Below are positions 26,026 to 35,639 of a stretch of DNA of 64,000 bases, piece after piece. The DNA comes from Paenibacillus sacheonensis (GTDB taxonomy: Bacteria; Bacillota; Bacilli; Paenibacillales; Paenibacillaceae): positions 115,325 through 179,324 of the forward strand of contig NZ_JAAAMU010000015.1 in NCBI RefSeq assembly GCF_009909195.1. Direction: 5' to 3'. The position numbers and the translations under genes were made by a program. The notes under the pieces were generated by a model. The model was not told where the DNA came from, searched no databases, and saw only the letters and a program-made list of their open reading frames with translations. Position 1 is the stretch's first letter. Each line of letters opens with the position of its first letter.

Positions 26026-27358
26026 GTCTGTCAATAATTTTGTGTAAACTCACTACCCGTGAAACTTTAGCGTAAATGTTGACCGATGCGATCAGGGAAG
26101 AAGACGGACAGCTGGAGGAGGATTTGTCCCCAGTTCTGTACCCGGCCGGTCCACTTACGGACAACATCCATCGTAGCTAAATAGAGCATCTTGAGCAAGG
26201 CCTCGTCGGTCGGAAAGATGCTCTTGCCCTTGGTGACCTTACGAAGCTGTCGATGGTAGCTTTCGATCATATTCGTCGTGTAGATGAGCTTGCGAATCTC
26301 CGGCGGGTATTTGAAGAAGGTCGAGAGCTCGGACCAGTTGTTGCGCCACGACCGGATGATGAGCGGATACTTGCTTCCCCACGCTTCTTCAATACGGTCA
26401 AGCTCAAGCAGCGCCAATTCTTCCGTCGCGGCTTTGTAGATGGGTTTCAAGTCCGCGGTGACTTTTTTGAGGTCCTTGTAGGATACATAGCGAGTCGAGT
26501 TGCGGATTTGATGAATGATGCATTTCTGAATCTCCGTTTTGGTGTAGCAGGCAGAGATCGCCTCTGTGAAGCCTTTGAGATTGTCCACACAAGTGATCAG
26601 GATGTCCTGCACGCCACGATTCTTAAGGTCATTGAGGACGTTAAGCCAGAACTTCGACGACTCGTTTTCGCCGATCCACATGCCCAGGACATCCTTGTTC
26701 CCATCCAGATCGATTCCGATGACCATATATGCAGCCTTGTTCACGATAGCGCCGTCCTGCTTCACTTTGAAGTGAATGGCATCTAGAAAAACGACCGCAT
26801 ATACGCCCTGCAACGGCCGGCTCTGCCACTCCTTAATGAGCGGCAGCAACTTGTTGGTGACATTGGAAATGAGCGTGGGCGAGACCTCGATCCCGTGTAC
26901 CTGTTCTAAGTGATCCTGAATGTCTCGCGTGGAGACACCCTTCGCGTACAGCGCCACAATCTGGTCCTCGATGCCGGTAACGTTCGATTGGTGCTTCTTC
27001 AAGACAAGCGGTTCAAACTCGCTCAACCGGTCACAAGGAACCAAGATTTCCTGTTCACCGTACTCGCTCATGACGGTCTTCTTGCTCTTGCCGTTCCGGC
27101 TATTGGAGGAGACTTTGGCTTTCGTCTCGTGCTTCTCGTAGCCGAGGTGCGTGTCCATCTCGGCCTCTAACATTTCCTGAATCGTCTCGGCGAACAAGTC
27201 TTTCAATGCGGTTTGAGCATCTTGCGCGGTGACCAGCTTGTTCTCCTTAATGAATGCCCGCAGCTGCTCTTTTGTCCATAATCCCATGTGTACTCCCCAA
27301 CCCTTCTGTTACTTTCATTTTAATAGGTTTGAGAGTTTACACAAAGTATTTTACAGAC
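26026..27358 (-). mobile_element. IS256-family insertion sequence
   Basis: About 1.33 kb bounded by 26-bp inverted repeats. The left end is 26026-26051 and the right end 27333-27358. They share GTCTGT at the outer end and a 13-base inner block TTTGTGTAAACTC (22 of 26 positions identical). One intact transposase gene fills the interior. The 8-9 bases flanking the two ends do not match, so no target-site duplication is visible; the two junctions may come from different insertions or a later rearrangement. Confidence 0.85.
26067..27287 (-). CDS. IS256-family transposase
   Basis: A 406-residue mutator-type transposase. The DDE residues are visible as Asp169 (FLDAIHFK), Asp235 (CVDNLKGF) and Glu342 (TNMIESYHRQLRK), with the C/D(2)H-like IQKCIIHQIRNS between them. 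The N-terminal DNA-binding part is complete (EMLEAEMDTHLGY). The ATG follows GGGGAG. Length and motifs are intact, so the element is potentially active. Confidence 0.97.
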   Translation of the reverse strand: MGLWTKEQLRAFIKENKLVTAQDAQTALKDLFAETIQEMLEAEMDTHLGYEKHETKAKVSSNSRNGKSKKTVMSEYGEQEILVPCDRLSEFEPLVLKKHQSNVTGIEDQIVALYAKGVSTRDIQDHLEQVHGIEVSPTLISNVTNKLLPLIKEWQSRPLQGVYAVVFLDAIHFKVKQDGAIVNKAAYMVIGIDLDGNKDVLGMWIGENESSKFWLNVLNDLKNRGVQDILITCVDNLKGFTEAISACYTKTEIQKCIIHQIRNSTRYVSYKDLKKVTADLKPIYKAATEELALLELDRIEEAWGSKYPLIIRSWRNNWSELSTFFKYPPEIRKLIYTTNMIESYHRQLRKVTKGKSIFPTDEALLKMLYLATMDVVRKWTGRVQNWGQILLQLSVFFPDRIGQHLR

Positions 27359-27404
27359 AGTTCGATCGCACATGCGGTCAATCGTGGCGCGTGCGCGGGC
27401 ATGT

Positions 27405-27650
27405 TTATTTCATAATCCCGGTCGAGATTTTATGATGCTTCAAGATGATTGCCCTGAAATATTGCTCCTGTTCTCGGTTTTGGAACGACGCTTTGGGGAT
27501 GTACCAGAAGTTACGCTTGTCGTGGAACAAGAAATAAAAATCGGCGTTCTCCCAGACATTCACGAGATAATCCACGTTGATTTTAGAGCTTAGTTCAGGC
27601 GCGGACAACGAGAGTTCCTTTTCGTCGAATGCAAATGTAAACAGTTGGTT
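27405..27650 (-). pseudogene. C-terminal fragment of a YcxB-like protein
   Basis: An open stretch without a proper start reads GYNQLFTFAFDEKELSLS, then VDYLVNVWENADFYFLFHDK, and ends IPKASFQNREQEQYFRAIIL. This is the cytoplasmic C-terminal domain of YcxB-like membrane proteins. The membrane helices that should precede it are absent: a stop lies just upstream. It sits 46 bases from the IS256 end and was probably truncated during rearrangement here. Confidence 0.6.
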
Positions 27651-27676
27651 GTAGCCCCGAAATTAAACTGGATTTC

Positions 27677-27840
27677 CTACATGGGCTCTCTCCGCTCAAT
27701 TAAGATATTTCTGCGCATAACGGCTTCATTCCACGTATGCGAAGTGTCGATTATCCCTACTTCTCTATCCATTTTAGCATATTTTGGAATGCCGAAGATA
27801 AACCCAATAACGTCAGCAACGTCCTCGTCAACGGAATAGC
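27677..27840 (-). pseudogene. Unrecognised coding remnant
   Basis: A minus-strand frame reads YSVDEDVADVIGFIFGIP, then REVGIIDTSHTWNEAVMRRN, and ends at 27677. It looks protein-like in composition but has no start with a ribosome site and no family that I recognise. Its left neighbour is the YcxB fragment. It is treated as debris. Confidence 0.25.
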
Positions 27841-27867
27841 GCAATCGCAATAAAGCAGTGGCAAAGA

Positions 27868-27899
27868 AACCGTTGCAGCCGATGCTGCAACGGTTTTTT
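27868..27899 (+). terminator. Orphan plus-strand terminator
   Basis: A perfect 12-bp stem (AACCGTTGCAGC / GCTGCAACGGTT) with loop CGAT ends in a T-tract. No plus-strand gene lies upstream between the IS and this site, so it is left over from a lost gene. The remainder of 27359-28299 holds no intact gene. Confidence 0.8.
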
Positions 27900-27999
27900 C
27901 GTGCGCCGGGCGTAGCCGCCAGCCGCAGTTGGATGCACGGCACAAATGAAAAGTGTGAGCATTAAAGCTTCGCGTAGTTCTTACTCGGTGGACAAAAAG

Positions 28000-28040
28000 G
28001 ATCACGGCGTTGGGCATCAATTGACGCCGTGATCTTTTTT
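28000..28040 (+). terminator. Second orphan plus-strand terminator
   Basis: An 11-bp stem (GATCACGGCGT / ACGCCGTGATC) is followed by TTTTTT. It insulates the large surface-protein gene from the left. Confidence 0.8.
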
Positions 28041-28054
28041 GTTTTTTCTTCAGC

Positions 28055-28120
28055 TTGTCGAACGTTCGCTATTCGATTGTCGGACATCCGCGATTCACCT
28101 TGTCGTTTTGTGCTATTCGG
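28055..28120. repeat. Three direct repeats, period 22-23
   Basis: TTGTCG occurs at 28055, 28077 and 28100, each time followed by six variable bases and a CGCTATTCG-like block (CGCTATTCG, CGCGATTCA, GCTATTCGG). The array lies about 180 bases before the start of the SLH protein. Two-helical-turn spacing suggests binding sites for a regulator. Confidence 0.6.
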
Positions 28121-28299
28121 AAGCGAAAAATGTACGGATTGGAAGAAACGTGTCGCAAGCGCACGTTAAAGTTTTCTTTACAGTCCGCAAAATCAATCCT
28201 CTGCCATGCTAGAATTCAATATCTTCATACGTTGATCGATAGAACAGGATGGCAGAAACGAAGATTCTCAACAGTGCGAGCGAGAAGGGATGATTTAGC

Positions 28300-31200
28300 G
28301 TGAAGCATGCGTCAAAATGGAAAGGGAAGCTGGCATCGCGAGTTCTGGCGTGGGTGCTGGTCATCAGCATGGCTGTGACCGAGCTGCCGGCGCAACAGGC
28401 GGCGGCGTCCGAACTGCCGGTGCAGCAAACAGCAGCGTCAATACTGCCGGAGCAGCAGGCTGCAACTGAACCAATCGGGTTCCGGGATGTTAGTCCAACG
28501 GACTGGTTCTACGATGCGGCCGTCTATGTCCAGAAGCATGGTATTTTCGGAGGAACGGGCGGCGGATTCTTCTCGCCCAAGGGAACGTTGACGCGTGCCA
28601 TGTATGTGACGGCGATTGGACGAATGGCGGGCGTGGATGTAAGCGAGTATACGACCGGGACCTTCGCCGACGTGCAGTCGGGCACTTGGTATGCGCCATT
28701 CGTAGCGTGGGCAGCCAAGAAAGGCATTACGGCCGGCATAGGCAACCGGACATTTGCTCCGGATGCCACCGTATCCCGTGAGCAGATGGCGGCGATGAGT
28801 TTGCGTTATTTTGAAATCTATCAGATTCCTTATCAAACTAGCAAACGCGTCACCACGAAGCCGGGCGATCTTGCCGATGTTTCCCCTTGGGCGGTTGACG
28901 CGGTCGTCAAGCTGTGGCAAGCCGGCTTGTTCACCGGGGATGGGAATGGCGATTTCAACCCGCATGCCCAAGCGTCCCGCGCGGAATCGGCGGTTCTCTT
29001 CATGCGCAATAGCGCGGTCGTGCAGGCGTGGATGAATCAGAATCAAACGACGGGGACGACGGATCCCGAGACAGGCGGGAATGGCGACGGCAACAGCGGC
29101 AACAATAGCGGCGGGAACGGCGGTAGCAACAATGGCGGCAATCCCGGTGTTCCTAATCCTGCCGACTATACGGTGAGCTTCGATAGCAACGGCGGGACGG
29201 CGGTCGCTGCTCGGCGCGTAAAGGAAGGGGAAGCGCTGAATCATCTGCCTGCCCCCGTGAAAGAAGGCTCTATCTTCCAAGGCTGGTTTAGGGACAGCGA
29301 TTTGTCGCTTATTTTCGCGAATGGAAGTACCGTTAGCGCGGATACGAAGCTGTATGCCAAATATATCGATAACGTCAGTCATGGCGTAGAGAGCATTCCC
29401 AGTTACTCGGTGCTGGATGTCGCGCCGGACTTCACCATCGCCGTAGACGACGAGACCGGCAATCTGACGGCATCCGAGGTAAAAGCGGGCATGACGTTCA
29501 ACGACATCGCGAATCCGGACGCCGCGGAGGTTACCGTCACGGGTTCGAACGGACGCTTCACGGTGGCTTCCGCAACCGAAGACGGTCGATTCGAAGAAGG
29601 CAACACGTATCAACTTACGTTGACGGATGACAGCCTGTCTTTCGCAGGGCAAGACGAGACGACGAACATCTATGTTTTTAGCGTCGCGAAGCAAGAAACC
29701 ATGCGTATCCCGTTAAATCCGAACATGATCTACCTGCCTTTCGCGGAAGTCAGGGATATGATGCTGAATGGCGCGGATGCGGATTCGCCCGTCGTTCCGG
29801 TCGTCTCGACGACGGTGGGTGACGGCGGATCCGGTCTCGCCGAGGCGAATGCGAGCCGCGGAACATTCACCTATACCGGAGACGCGGCGATTCAGGTCGG
29901 CGATGCCCTTGCCATCTATGAAGGGGTTCGTCCCGATCTGCGCACGGTAGCAACATCCGGCGTCGAAGACGGAGCTGTCGCCTATGTCACGATCACGGCC
30001 ATTAGCGGCAACACCTATACGTTCGGCAACGCGGATGCCAAGCAAGTGTTGTTCAAGCCGGACGTTCTGCCGGTGAGCGTAGACGCGGACACGGATGGAG
30101 ACGCCGATAACCACTCGATCGAGGTAGAGAGTCTCGCGATGAACTACAGCGACAGTCTGTATGCGCGATTCGGCTTGAGCGAGCTTACCACCGTCGACGT
30201 GGGCGATTTTATCGGATTCTATACGGGTGAATTTGCCCAAGAAGGTTCCGAAGTAAGCGGATATGGCCGTATCACGTCGGTTACCCATGCGGCGGAGATG
30301 CTTATCATAACGTATAACGATGCCACCGTGACAGACATCGAGCATGTCTTCGACATCTATCAGAAGCAAGCGCTTGACGGCGACCTGCTGTTATCGGACG
30401 AGGATGCCGCCAAGCTCGAAGATCAAATGGAGCAGCAAGCGCAAGCGAGCGGTTTCGTCGCGAAAGCCGGGAATTATCTGTCCGGCCTGGCGATGCAGAC
30501 CAAAGAATTCAAGGCGCAGCCGAAGGCGATGGTCAAGGCGCTGGCAAGCGACGAGAGCAAAGTCAAAGTGGAGAATCTGACCGTCGCCGCTTTGCTCGGC
30601 ACGACGCTGCGTCATATCGACGGCCGAACCTCGGGCGTTAGCGCCTCGCTGCAAGTGGCAGCCGACATCGTCGTTGAGATTAACGAAGACAGCGACCTCG
30701 TCATCCATATGACCGGTACCTTCCTTGAGGAGATGAGCTTGGGGCTGGGCGTAGACGGGGATCTGCAAGGACATTGGGACTACTTCTGGGGCGTCCCCTA
30801 TTGGTACACCATAGACGATTATGTGGTCACCGTGAATCTGGATGCCTATACCTATACCGGAATCAACGTAACGGCGAAGATCGCCACCGTCGAACACGAT
30901 AAGCTGCAGAGTGCGCTGGATGACTGGGATAAAGCCAATAACGGCGGCATGCTAGGCAAGGTGCGCGACATCGCGACGGAAATCCAAGCGTTAATCGACG
31001 GCGTGCAAGATACCGGCGTCGACGATGCGTCGCTAAGGGCGCAGTATCAAGAGATGATGGAGAACGAGACGGACTGGGTTCCGTTAATCAAGAAAGAGCT
31101 CGTGGACAAGAGCATGCGCGTGGCGTTCGGCATCGTCGAAGTCAACTTCACGGCGGAGTTCGTCGTCCATGCCAACGTGAACCTGACGATCGGGGCCGAT

Positions 31201-34200
31201 TTCAACTATACGTCCGCCAAGCGCTACTCGGCTACCTTGCGCGTGCTGAGTTTCTCCGGCAACAGCGACACCGTCAGCTTGCCTGGCGACGGCAATTATC
31301 AGTTCACCTTCTACGTCATGGGAACGCTCGGGCTGCGGGCGGGCATGCATATGGAGCTTAAAGCGGGGATCGGAAGCGTCAAATTGAACAGCATCGGGCT
31401 GGCCGTAGAACCCGGCGCCTACGTGAATTTGTGGGGGTACTTCTACTATCAAATGAAGAAGCAGAACGGGGTACAGTCTACCCGATCTCTAGGCGCGCTG
31501 TACGTAGAGATCGGCATCTATCTCGAGAGCTCGGTAGGCGCCCAATTGGGCGACGGATTGCTCTCGGCCAGCGTACCGGTATACGACAATCAATGGCCGC
31601 TGTACTCGGCAGGGGAGCAGAAGCAGGTCGTCGATTTTGCCTATTCGCAGGATACGGCGCCCGCCGTGAAGTTGGCAGGTTCCGCATCATCCCTCTCCGT
31701 ACCGCAGAATCTGCTCACGATGAGCAATTTCGATCTGAAGACGGGCGAGATGGGTACGCAGGCGTACGACCGTTCGAGATTCGACATCCAGGTGGACAAT
31801 AAGAATTTCAGGTATCGGGCGAATACCGGGAAAATCGAAGTGGTGAATACGGATATTCAGGTGAGCGAGGGTAATCTGGTCATCACCTGGAAAGGCGCGC
31901 CGCTGTCGTATTCGTCGGATTCGCTCACGCGCAAGATTCCGTTGCAATGGTTGGCCAGGGTAGGCGACTATATTATCCAACTGGATCCGCAGAACGGGGG
32001 CATGACCCAGGTGGTCGCCGCGCCGTATAACGCGCCGATCACACTCGCCACCCCGGTCAATCGGGGCTATACCTTCGACGGCTGGTACTGGTCAGCCTCC
32101 GGCGGCACGAAGGCGAGCATTCCGAGCCGCATGCCTGCCCAGGATTGGACGCTGTACGCGCACTGGATTCCGAACACGGATACGCCGTATACCGTTCAGC
32201 ATTATTTGATCGATCCAAACACCAAGACGGCGATGTCGCCCGCGGCTACGGAAACGTTGATCGGCACGACCGGCACGGAGATTCGGATTGCCTCCGACAG
32301 GTTCAAGAACCAAGGTTACGGGACGGGTACGGCAAGCGGCGTATTGATCAAGGGCGACGGATCGACGGTCGTCAGAGTCGAGTACTACCCGATGAATCGT
32401 ACGATGACCTTCGATTGGGCCTATGCGGGAGCGCCCGGAAGCTCGGTAACGGAAGCAGCCGGCAAGAACATCGCGGCTCGCATACCCGTGCCGACAAGAC
32501 CGGGATATACGTTCGCCGGTTGGTCGCCGAACGTGCCAAGCGCGATGCCGGCTTCGGACACAGCCTATACCGCGAGATGGACGGCCAAAGAAGACACGTC
32601 TTACCAAGTCGTCTACTTGCTGCAAAATATCGGAAGCGACACCTATACGGTCGCGGATACGGAATCGTATCGCGGCGCGACCGATACCGAGGCGAAGCTG
32701 ACGAATCCGAGCAAGACCTATGCGGGCTTCACGTTCGACGGCAGCATCCCGGGAACGGTGCTGGCGGCCCCGATCGCGGGCAAAGGCACGACGATCCTGA
32801 AACTGTACTATAAGCGCAATACCTACGCCTTGACGATCGATTACAACGGCTCCGGCGACACGACGAAGGTCGTTAACGTCCCATACGGGGCAACGACGGG
32901 GTTATACCTGGGCGCTCCGACCTGGCAGGGGCATGCATTTACCGGATGGTCTCCGGCTTCTCCGGCAACGATGCCGGCCCAAGCTGTCGCGCTCGCCGCC
33001 CAGTGGACGCTGGACAACCACACGGTAAGCTTCGACAGCAACGGCGGATCAACGGTCAATGCCCAGACGGTAGGGTATGGCTCCCAGGTAAGCAAACCGG
33101 CTGAACCGACGAAGGATAATCTGACGTTCGGCGGCTGGTACGGCGATAGCGCCCTGACGAGCGCCTACGATTTCGCGACATCGGTAACGGCAGACTTCAC
33201 GTTGTACGCGAAGTGGCTGCGCAGTTACACGGTGAGCTTCGACAGCAACGAAGGCTCGGAGGTCGCCGACCAGAAGGTCAACGAAGGAGACAAGGCCGCG
33301 GCGCCTAGCGCGCCGACCAAGGAAGGCTTCGTATTCGGCGGTTGGTACGCCGACAGCGGCTTGACGAACGCTTACGACTTCGAGACGAAGACCGTGGCGG
33401 CTAACATGACGTTGTATGCAAAATGGACGGTTGCTCCCAAAAACAATTACACGGTGAGCTTCAACAGCAACGGCGGCACGGAAGTGGCTGAGCTGACGGT
33501 GGTGGAAGGAGCCGTGGCTACTGCGCCCGGAGCGCCGACGTTGACCGGTCAAACGTTCGAAGGATGGTATAGCGACAGCAGCTTGACGAACCGTTTCAGC
33601 TTCTCGACGACGCCGATTACGGCTAATCTTACGCTTTACGCGAAGTGGACGATCAACAGCTACACGGTGAGCTTCAACAGTAACGGCGGCTCGGCGGTGG
33701 CTATCCGGACGGTAGCCTATGACGGCACGGTTGCATCGCCAACCGCACCGACGAAGAACGGCTTCGCGTTCGGCGGCTGGTACAGCGACGCCGGTCTGAC
33801 CGCAGCCTACGACTTCTCGACGAAGGTGAGGTCTGCCCTCACCTTGTACGCGAAGTGGACGGCCGTCTATACGGTGAGCTTCAACAGCAACGGCGGATCG
33901 GCAGTGGCCGACCAGCATGTGAACAATGGCAGCAACGCTGCGGCGCCTACCGCGCCGACGAAGGCCGGTTATACGTTTGTCGGCTGGTACAGCGATGCCG
34001 CGCTGAACGAGGCTTATCTCTTCACGGAGAGACAGGTGATAGCGAACCTCACGTTGTACGCGAAATGGTCATTCAACAGCTACGCGGTAAGCTTCGACAG
34101 CAACGGCGGGCCGGCCATTGCGAGCCAGGCGGTGGTTCCCGGCGGGAAAGCTGCGGCACCTTCCGCACCGAAGTGGGTAGGATATCGGTTCGACGGGTGG

Positions 34201-35334
34201 TACGGAGATTCCGCACTGACGAACGCCTATGACTTCTCGGCAACGGTGACCAAGGATATGACCCTATACGCAAAGTGGACCATGACCTCGTGGCTGAATC
34301 TTGGCGATGCGATGGATGCGTTGGTGAATAATCAGTCCAATGTCGTCATCGACAGCCAGGGCACGCCTTACGTTGCCGCGTTGACCTGGAATAAAGAGGT
34401 TTACGTGAAGAAATACATGGAAGCGACAGGCGAGTGGCAGACCATCGGCGATCCAACCGTCCTCGATAAGTCGTGGGCGCAGGTAAGCGTCACGCTCGCC
34501 ATGGACAGCCAGGACACGCTATACGTCGCTTATATCGCGCAATCCATGAAAACCGTCGTGAAGAGATACATTGCGGGAACGTGGGAGACCGTAGGCAGTA
34601 TCTCGGAAATGGGGGATAATGTCTCCATTGCGTTCGACAAGGACGATATGCCATATATATCTTATGTCGACGTCAGTCAGAGCACGAAGAACGTGCACGT
34701 GGCGAGATTTAAAGACGGTACTTGGCAGAAGATACAGAGCGGTATCGGGGCGGCAAGCATTGTGAATACGGTCGTCGCGCTAGACCCGAACGACATGCCA
34801 TATTTGTTCTACGGGTATTATAACGTAGGGAATTCGGGTACTAAAATGGCCATGGCGAAATACGAGGGCGAGAGCTTCGCTCGGAGTTTTCTTAGCGAGC
34901 CTCCGGTACCGAGCGGTTATTGGGGCGAAACCTTCGCGCTGAATCCGAGCGGCTTACCTTATGTGGTCTATACGAGCAATTCCAAGATAAACGTGGCGAG
35001 ATACACGGGCTCCGCTTGGGAAGCCGTAGGCACGACCGGATTCCCGACGTCAGATTCGATGACCTTGAACGCAAGCATCGCCTTCGACAGCCAAGGCACG
35101 CCTTATGTTGCTTATCGGGACGCTGCGAACGGCAACCGGGTAACGGTGATGAAATACGAGAACATGAGTTGGAGCGTCGTCGAGTATGCCGGCCTCACCG
35201 CAGATAACGTTCAGTGGGTCCATCTCGCTATCGACAGCTCGGACAACATCTACGTGAGCTATTACGTTCCAACGGGGGGCAGCGCATTAGGAGGCAAAGT
35301 GAGCGTGATGGAGTATGACGCGGACTTGCATTAA
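28300..35334 (+). CDS. Giant SLH-anchored surface protein with InlB B-repeats and C-terminal propeller
   Basis: A 2344-residue exported protein. A signal peptide (about 1-33) is followed by AELPxQQ-type degenerate repeats. Three SLH domains (about 61-240) should bind pyruvylated cell-wall polymer. A Gly/Asn linker (250-283) leads to one InlB B-type repeat (about 288-352). A ~900-residue region without a recognised family follows (about 360-1230). Three or four diverged repeats and six well-conserved ~70-residue repeats (from about 1574 to 1990, 'YTVSFxSNGGSxVA...GGWY...LYAKW') come next. The last ~340 residues contain about seven 'D-S-x-G-x-P-Y-V-A-Y' units, typical of a beta-propeller. It is probably an adhesin or wall-bound binder; no catalytic domain is evident. 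The GTG start follows GAAGGGATG. Confidence 0.92.
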   Translation: MKHASKWKGKLASRVLAWVLVISMAVTELPAQQAAASELPVQQTAASILPEQQAATEPIGFRDVSPTDWFYDAAVYVQKHGIFGGTGGGFFSPKGTLTRAMYVTAIGRMAGVDVSEYTTGTFADVQSGTWYAPFVAWAAKKGITAGIGNRTFAPDATVSREQMAAMSLRYFEIYQIPYQTSKRVTTKPGDLADVSPWAVDAVVKLWQAGLFTGDGNGDFNPHAQASRAESAVLFMRNSAVVQAWMNQNQTTGTTDPETGGNGDGNSGNNSGGNGGSNNGGNPGVPNPADYTVSFDSNGGTAVAARRVKEGEALNHLPAPVKEGSIFQGWFRDSDLSLIFANGSTVSADTKLYAKYIDNVSHGVESIPSYSVLDVAPDFTIAVDDETGNLTASEVKAGMTFNDIANPDAAEVTVTGSNGRFTVASATEDGRFEEGNTYQLTLTDDSLSFAGQDETTNIYVFSVAKQETMRIPLNPNMIYLPFAEVRDMMLNGADADSPVVPVVSTTVGDGGSGLAEANASRGTFTYTGDAAIQVGDALAIYEGVRPDLRTVATSGVEDGAVAYVTITAISGNTYTFGNADAKQVLFKPDVLPVSVDADTDGDADNHSIEVESLAMNYSDSLYARFGLSELTTVDVGDFIGFYTGEFAQEGSEVSGYGRITSVTHAAEMLIITYNDATVTDIEHVFDIYQKQALDGDLLLSDEDAAKLEDQMEQQAQASGFVAKAGNYLSGLAMQTKEFKAQPKAMVKALASDESKVKVENLTVAALLGTTLRHIDGRTSGVSASLQVAADIVVEINEDSDLVIHMTGTFLEEMSLGLGVDGDLQGHWDYFWGVPYWYTIDDYVVTVNLDAYTYTGINVTAKIATVEHDKLQSALDDWDKANNGGMLGKVRDIATEIQALIDGVQDTGVDDASLRAQYQEMMENETDWVPLIKKELVDKSMRVAFGIVEVNFTAEFVVHANVNLTIGADFNYTSAKRYSATLRVLSFSGNSDTVSLPGDGNYQFTFYVMGTLGLRAGMHMELKAGIGSVKLNSIGLAVEPGAYVNLWGYFYYQMKKQNGVQSTRSLGALYVEIGIYLESSVGAQLGDGLLSASVPVYDNQWPLYSAGEQKQVVDFAYSQDTAPAVKLAGSASSLSVPQNLLTMSNFDLKTGEMGTQAYDRSRFDIQVDNKNFRYRANTGKIEVVNTDIQVSEGNLVITWKGAPLSYSSDSLTRKIPLQWLARVGDYIIQLDPQNGGMTQVVAAPYNAPITLATPVNRGYTFDGWYWSASGGTKASIPSRMPAQDWTLYAHWIPNTDTPYTVQHYLIDPNTKTAMSPAATETLIGTTGTEIRIASDRFKNQGYGTGTASGVLIKGDGSTVVRVEYYPMNRTMTFDWAYAGAPGSSVTEAAGKNIAARIPVPTRPGYTFAGWSPNVPSAMPASDTAYTARWTAKEDTSYQVVYLLQNIGSDTYTVADTESYRGATDTEAKLTNPSKTYAGFTFDGSIPGTVLAAPIAGKGTTILKLYYKRNTYALTIDYNGSGDTTKVVNVPYGATTGLYLGAPTWQGHAFTGWSPASPATMPAQAVALAAQWTLDNHTVSFDSNGGSTVNAQTVGYGSQVSKPAEPTKDNLTFGGWYGDSALTSAYDFATSVTADFTLYAKWLRSYTVSFDSNEGSEVADQKVNEGDKAAAPSAPTKEGFVFGGWYADSGLTNAYDFETKTVAANMTLYAKWTVAPKNNYTVSFNSNGGTEVAELTVVEGAVATAPGAPTLTGQTFEGWYSDSSLTNRFSFSTTPITANLTLYAKWTINSYTVSFNSNGGSAVAIRTVAYDGTVASPTAPTKNGFAFGGWYSDAGLTAAYDFSTKVRSALTLYAKWTAVYTVSFNSNGGSAVADQHVNNGSNAAAPTAPTKAGYTFVGWYSDAALNEAYLFTERQVIANLTLYAKWSFNSYAVSFDSNGGPAIASQAVVPGGKAAAPSAPKWVGYRFDGWYGDSALTNAYDFSATVTKDMTLYAKWTMTSWLNLGDAMDALVNNQSNVVIDSQGTPYVAALTWNKEVYVKKYMEATGEWQTIGDPTVLDKSWAQVSVTLAMDSQDTLYVAYIAQSMKTVVKRYIAGTWETVGSISEMGDNVSIAFDKDDMPYISYVDVSQSTKNVHVARFKDGTWQKIQSGIGAASIVNTVVALDPNDMPYLFYGYYNVGNSGTKMAMAKYEGESFARSFLSEPPVPSGYWGETFALNPSGLPYVVYTSNSKINVARYTGSAWEAVGTTGFPTSDSMTLNASIAFDSQGTPYVAYRDAANGNRVTVMKYENMSWSVVEYAGLTADNVQWVHLAIDSSDNIYVSYYVPTGGSALGGKVSVMEYDADLH

Positions 35335-35382
35335 TCTTAAACAGATCAATTTGCAAGCAACGTAACCCTACCAAACTAGCGA

Positions 35383-35412
35383 AAAGCCTGCTCCCATTGG
35401 AGCAGGCTTTTT
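35383..35412 (+). terminator. Terminator after the surface-protein gene
   Basis: AAAGCCTGCTCC / GGAGCAGGCTTT with loop CATT is followed by T's. The rest of 35335-35639 is AT-rich and holds only leader sequence. Confidence 0.9.
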
Positions 35413-35639
35413 GCCTTGATTCCGGCAGGGGCATGAGTTGGCGTATGAGATCAACATTCGCTATGAACTCAAAGTTTTCTTTGCGTTTTCGATATAGAAC
35501 GATCTTTCATGATAAATTTGTAGTATATGTGTAGGTTTTGACGAAGTGAAGCTAGCTGTCATTGCAAATGGTAGATGCAGCCGGATCATTGGATCAAGGC
35601 AACGTTGCACATGATGACATTTGTAATTAGGGGGATGGC

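Noticed and set aside
28055..28303. 82-residue plus-strand frame before the surface-protein gene
   Set aside because: It consists of the direct repeats and leader sequence, is rich in Arg and Cys without pattern, and has no ribosome site.
28438..29694. 418-residue minus-strand frame inside the surface-protein gene
   Set aside because: Antisense to SLH domains that are unmistakable on the plus strand.
33019..34281. Regular repeats that could suggest a CRISPR array
   Set aside because: The ~210-bp units are protein-coding InlB repeats without 30-40 bp repeat/spacer structure; no cas genes are present.
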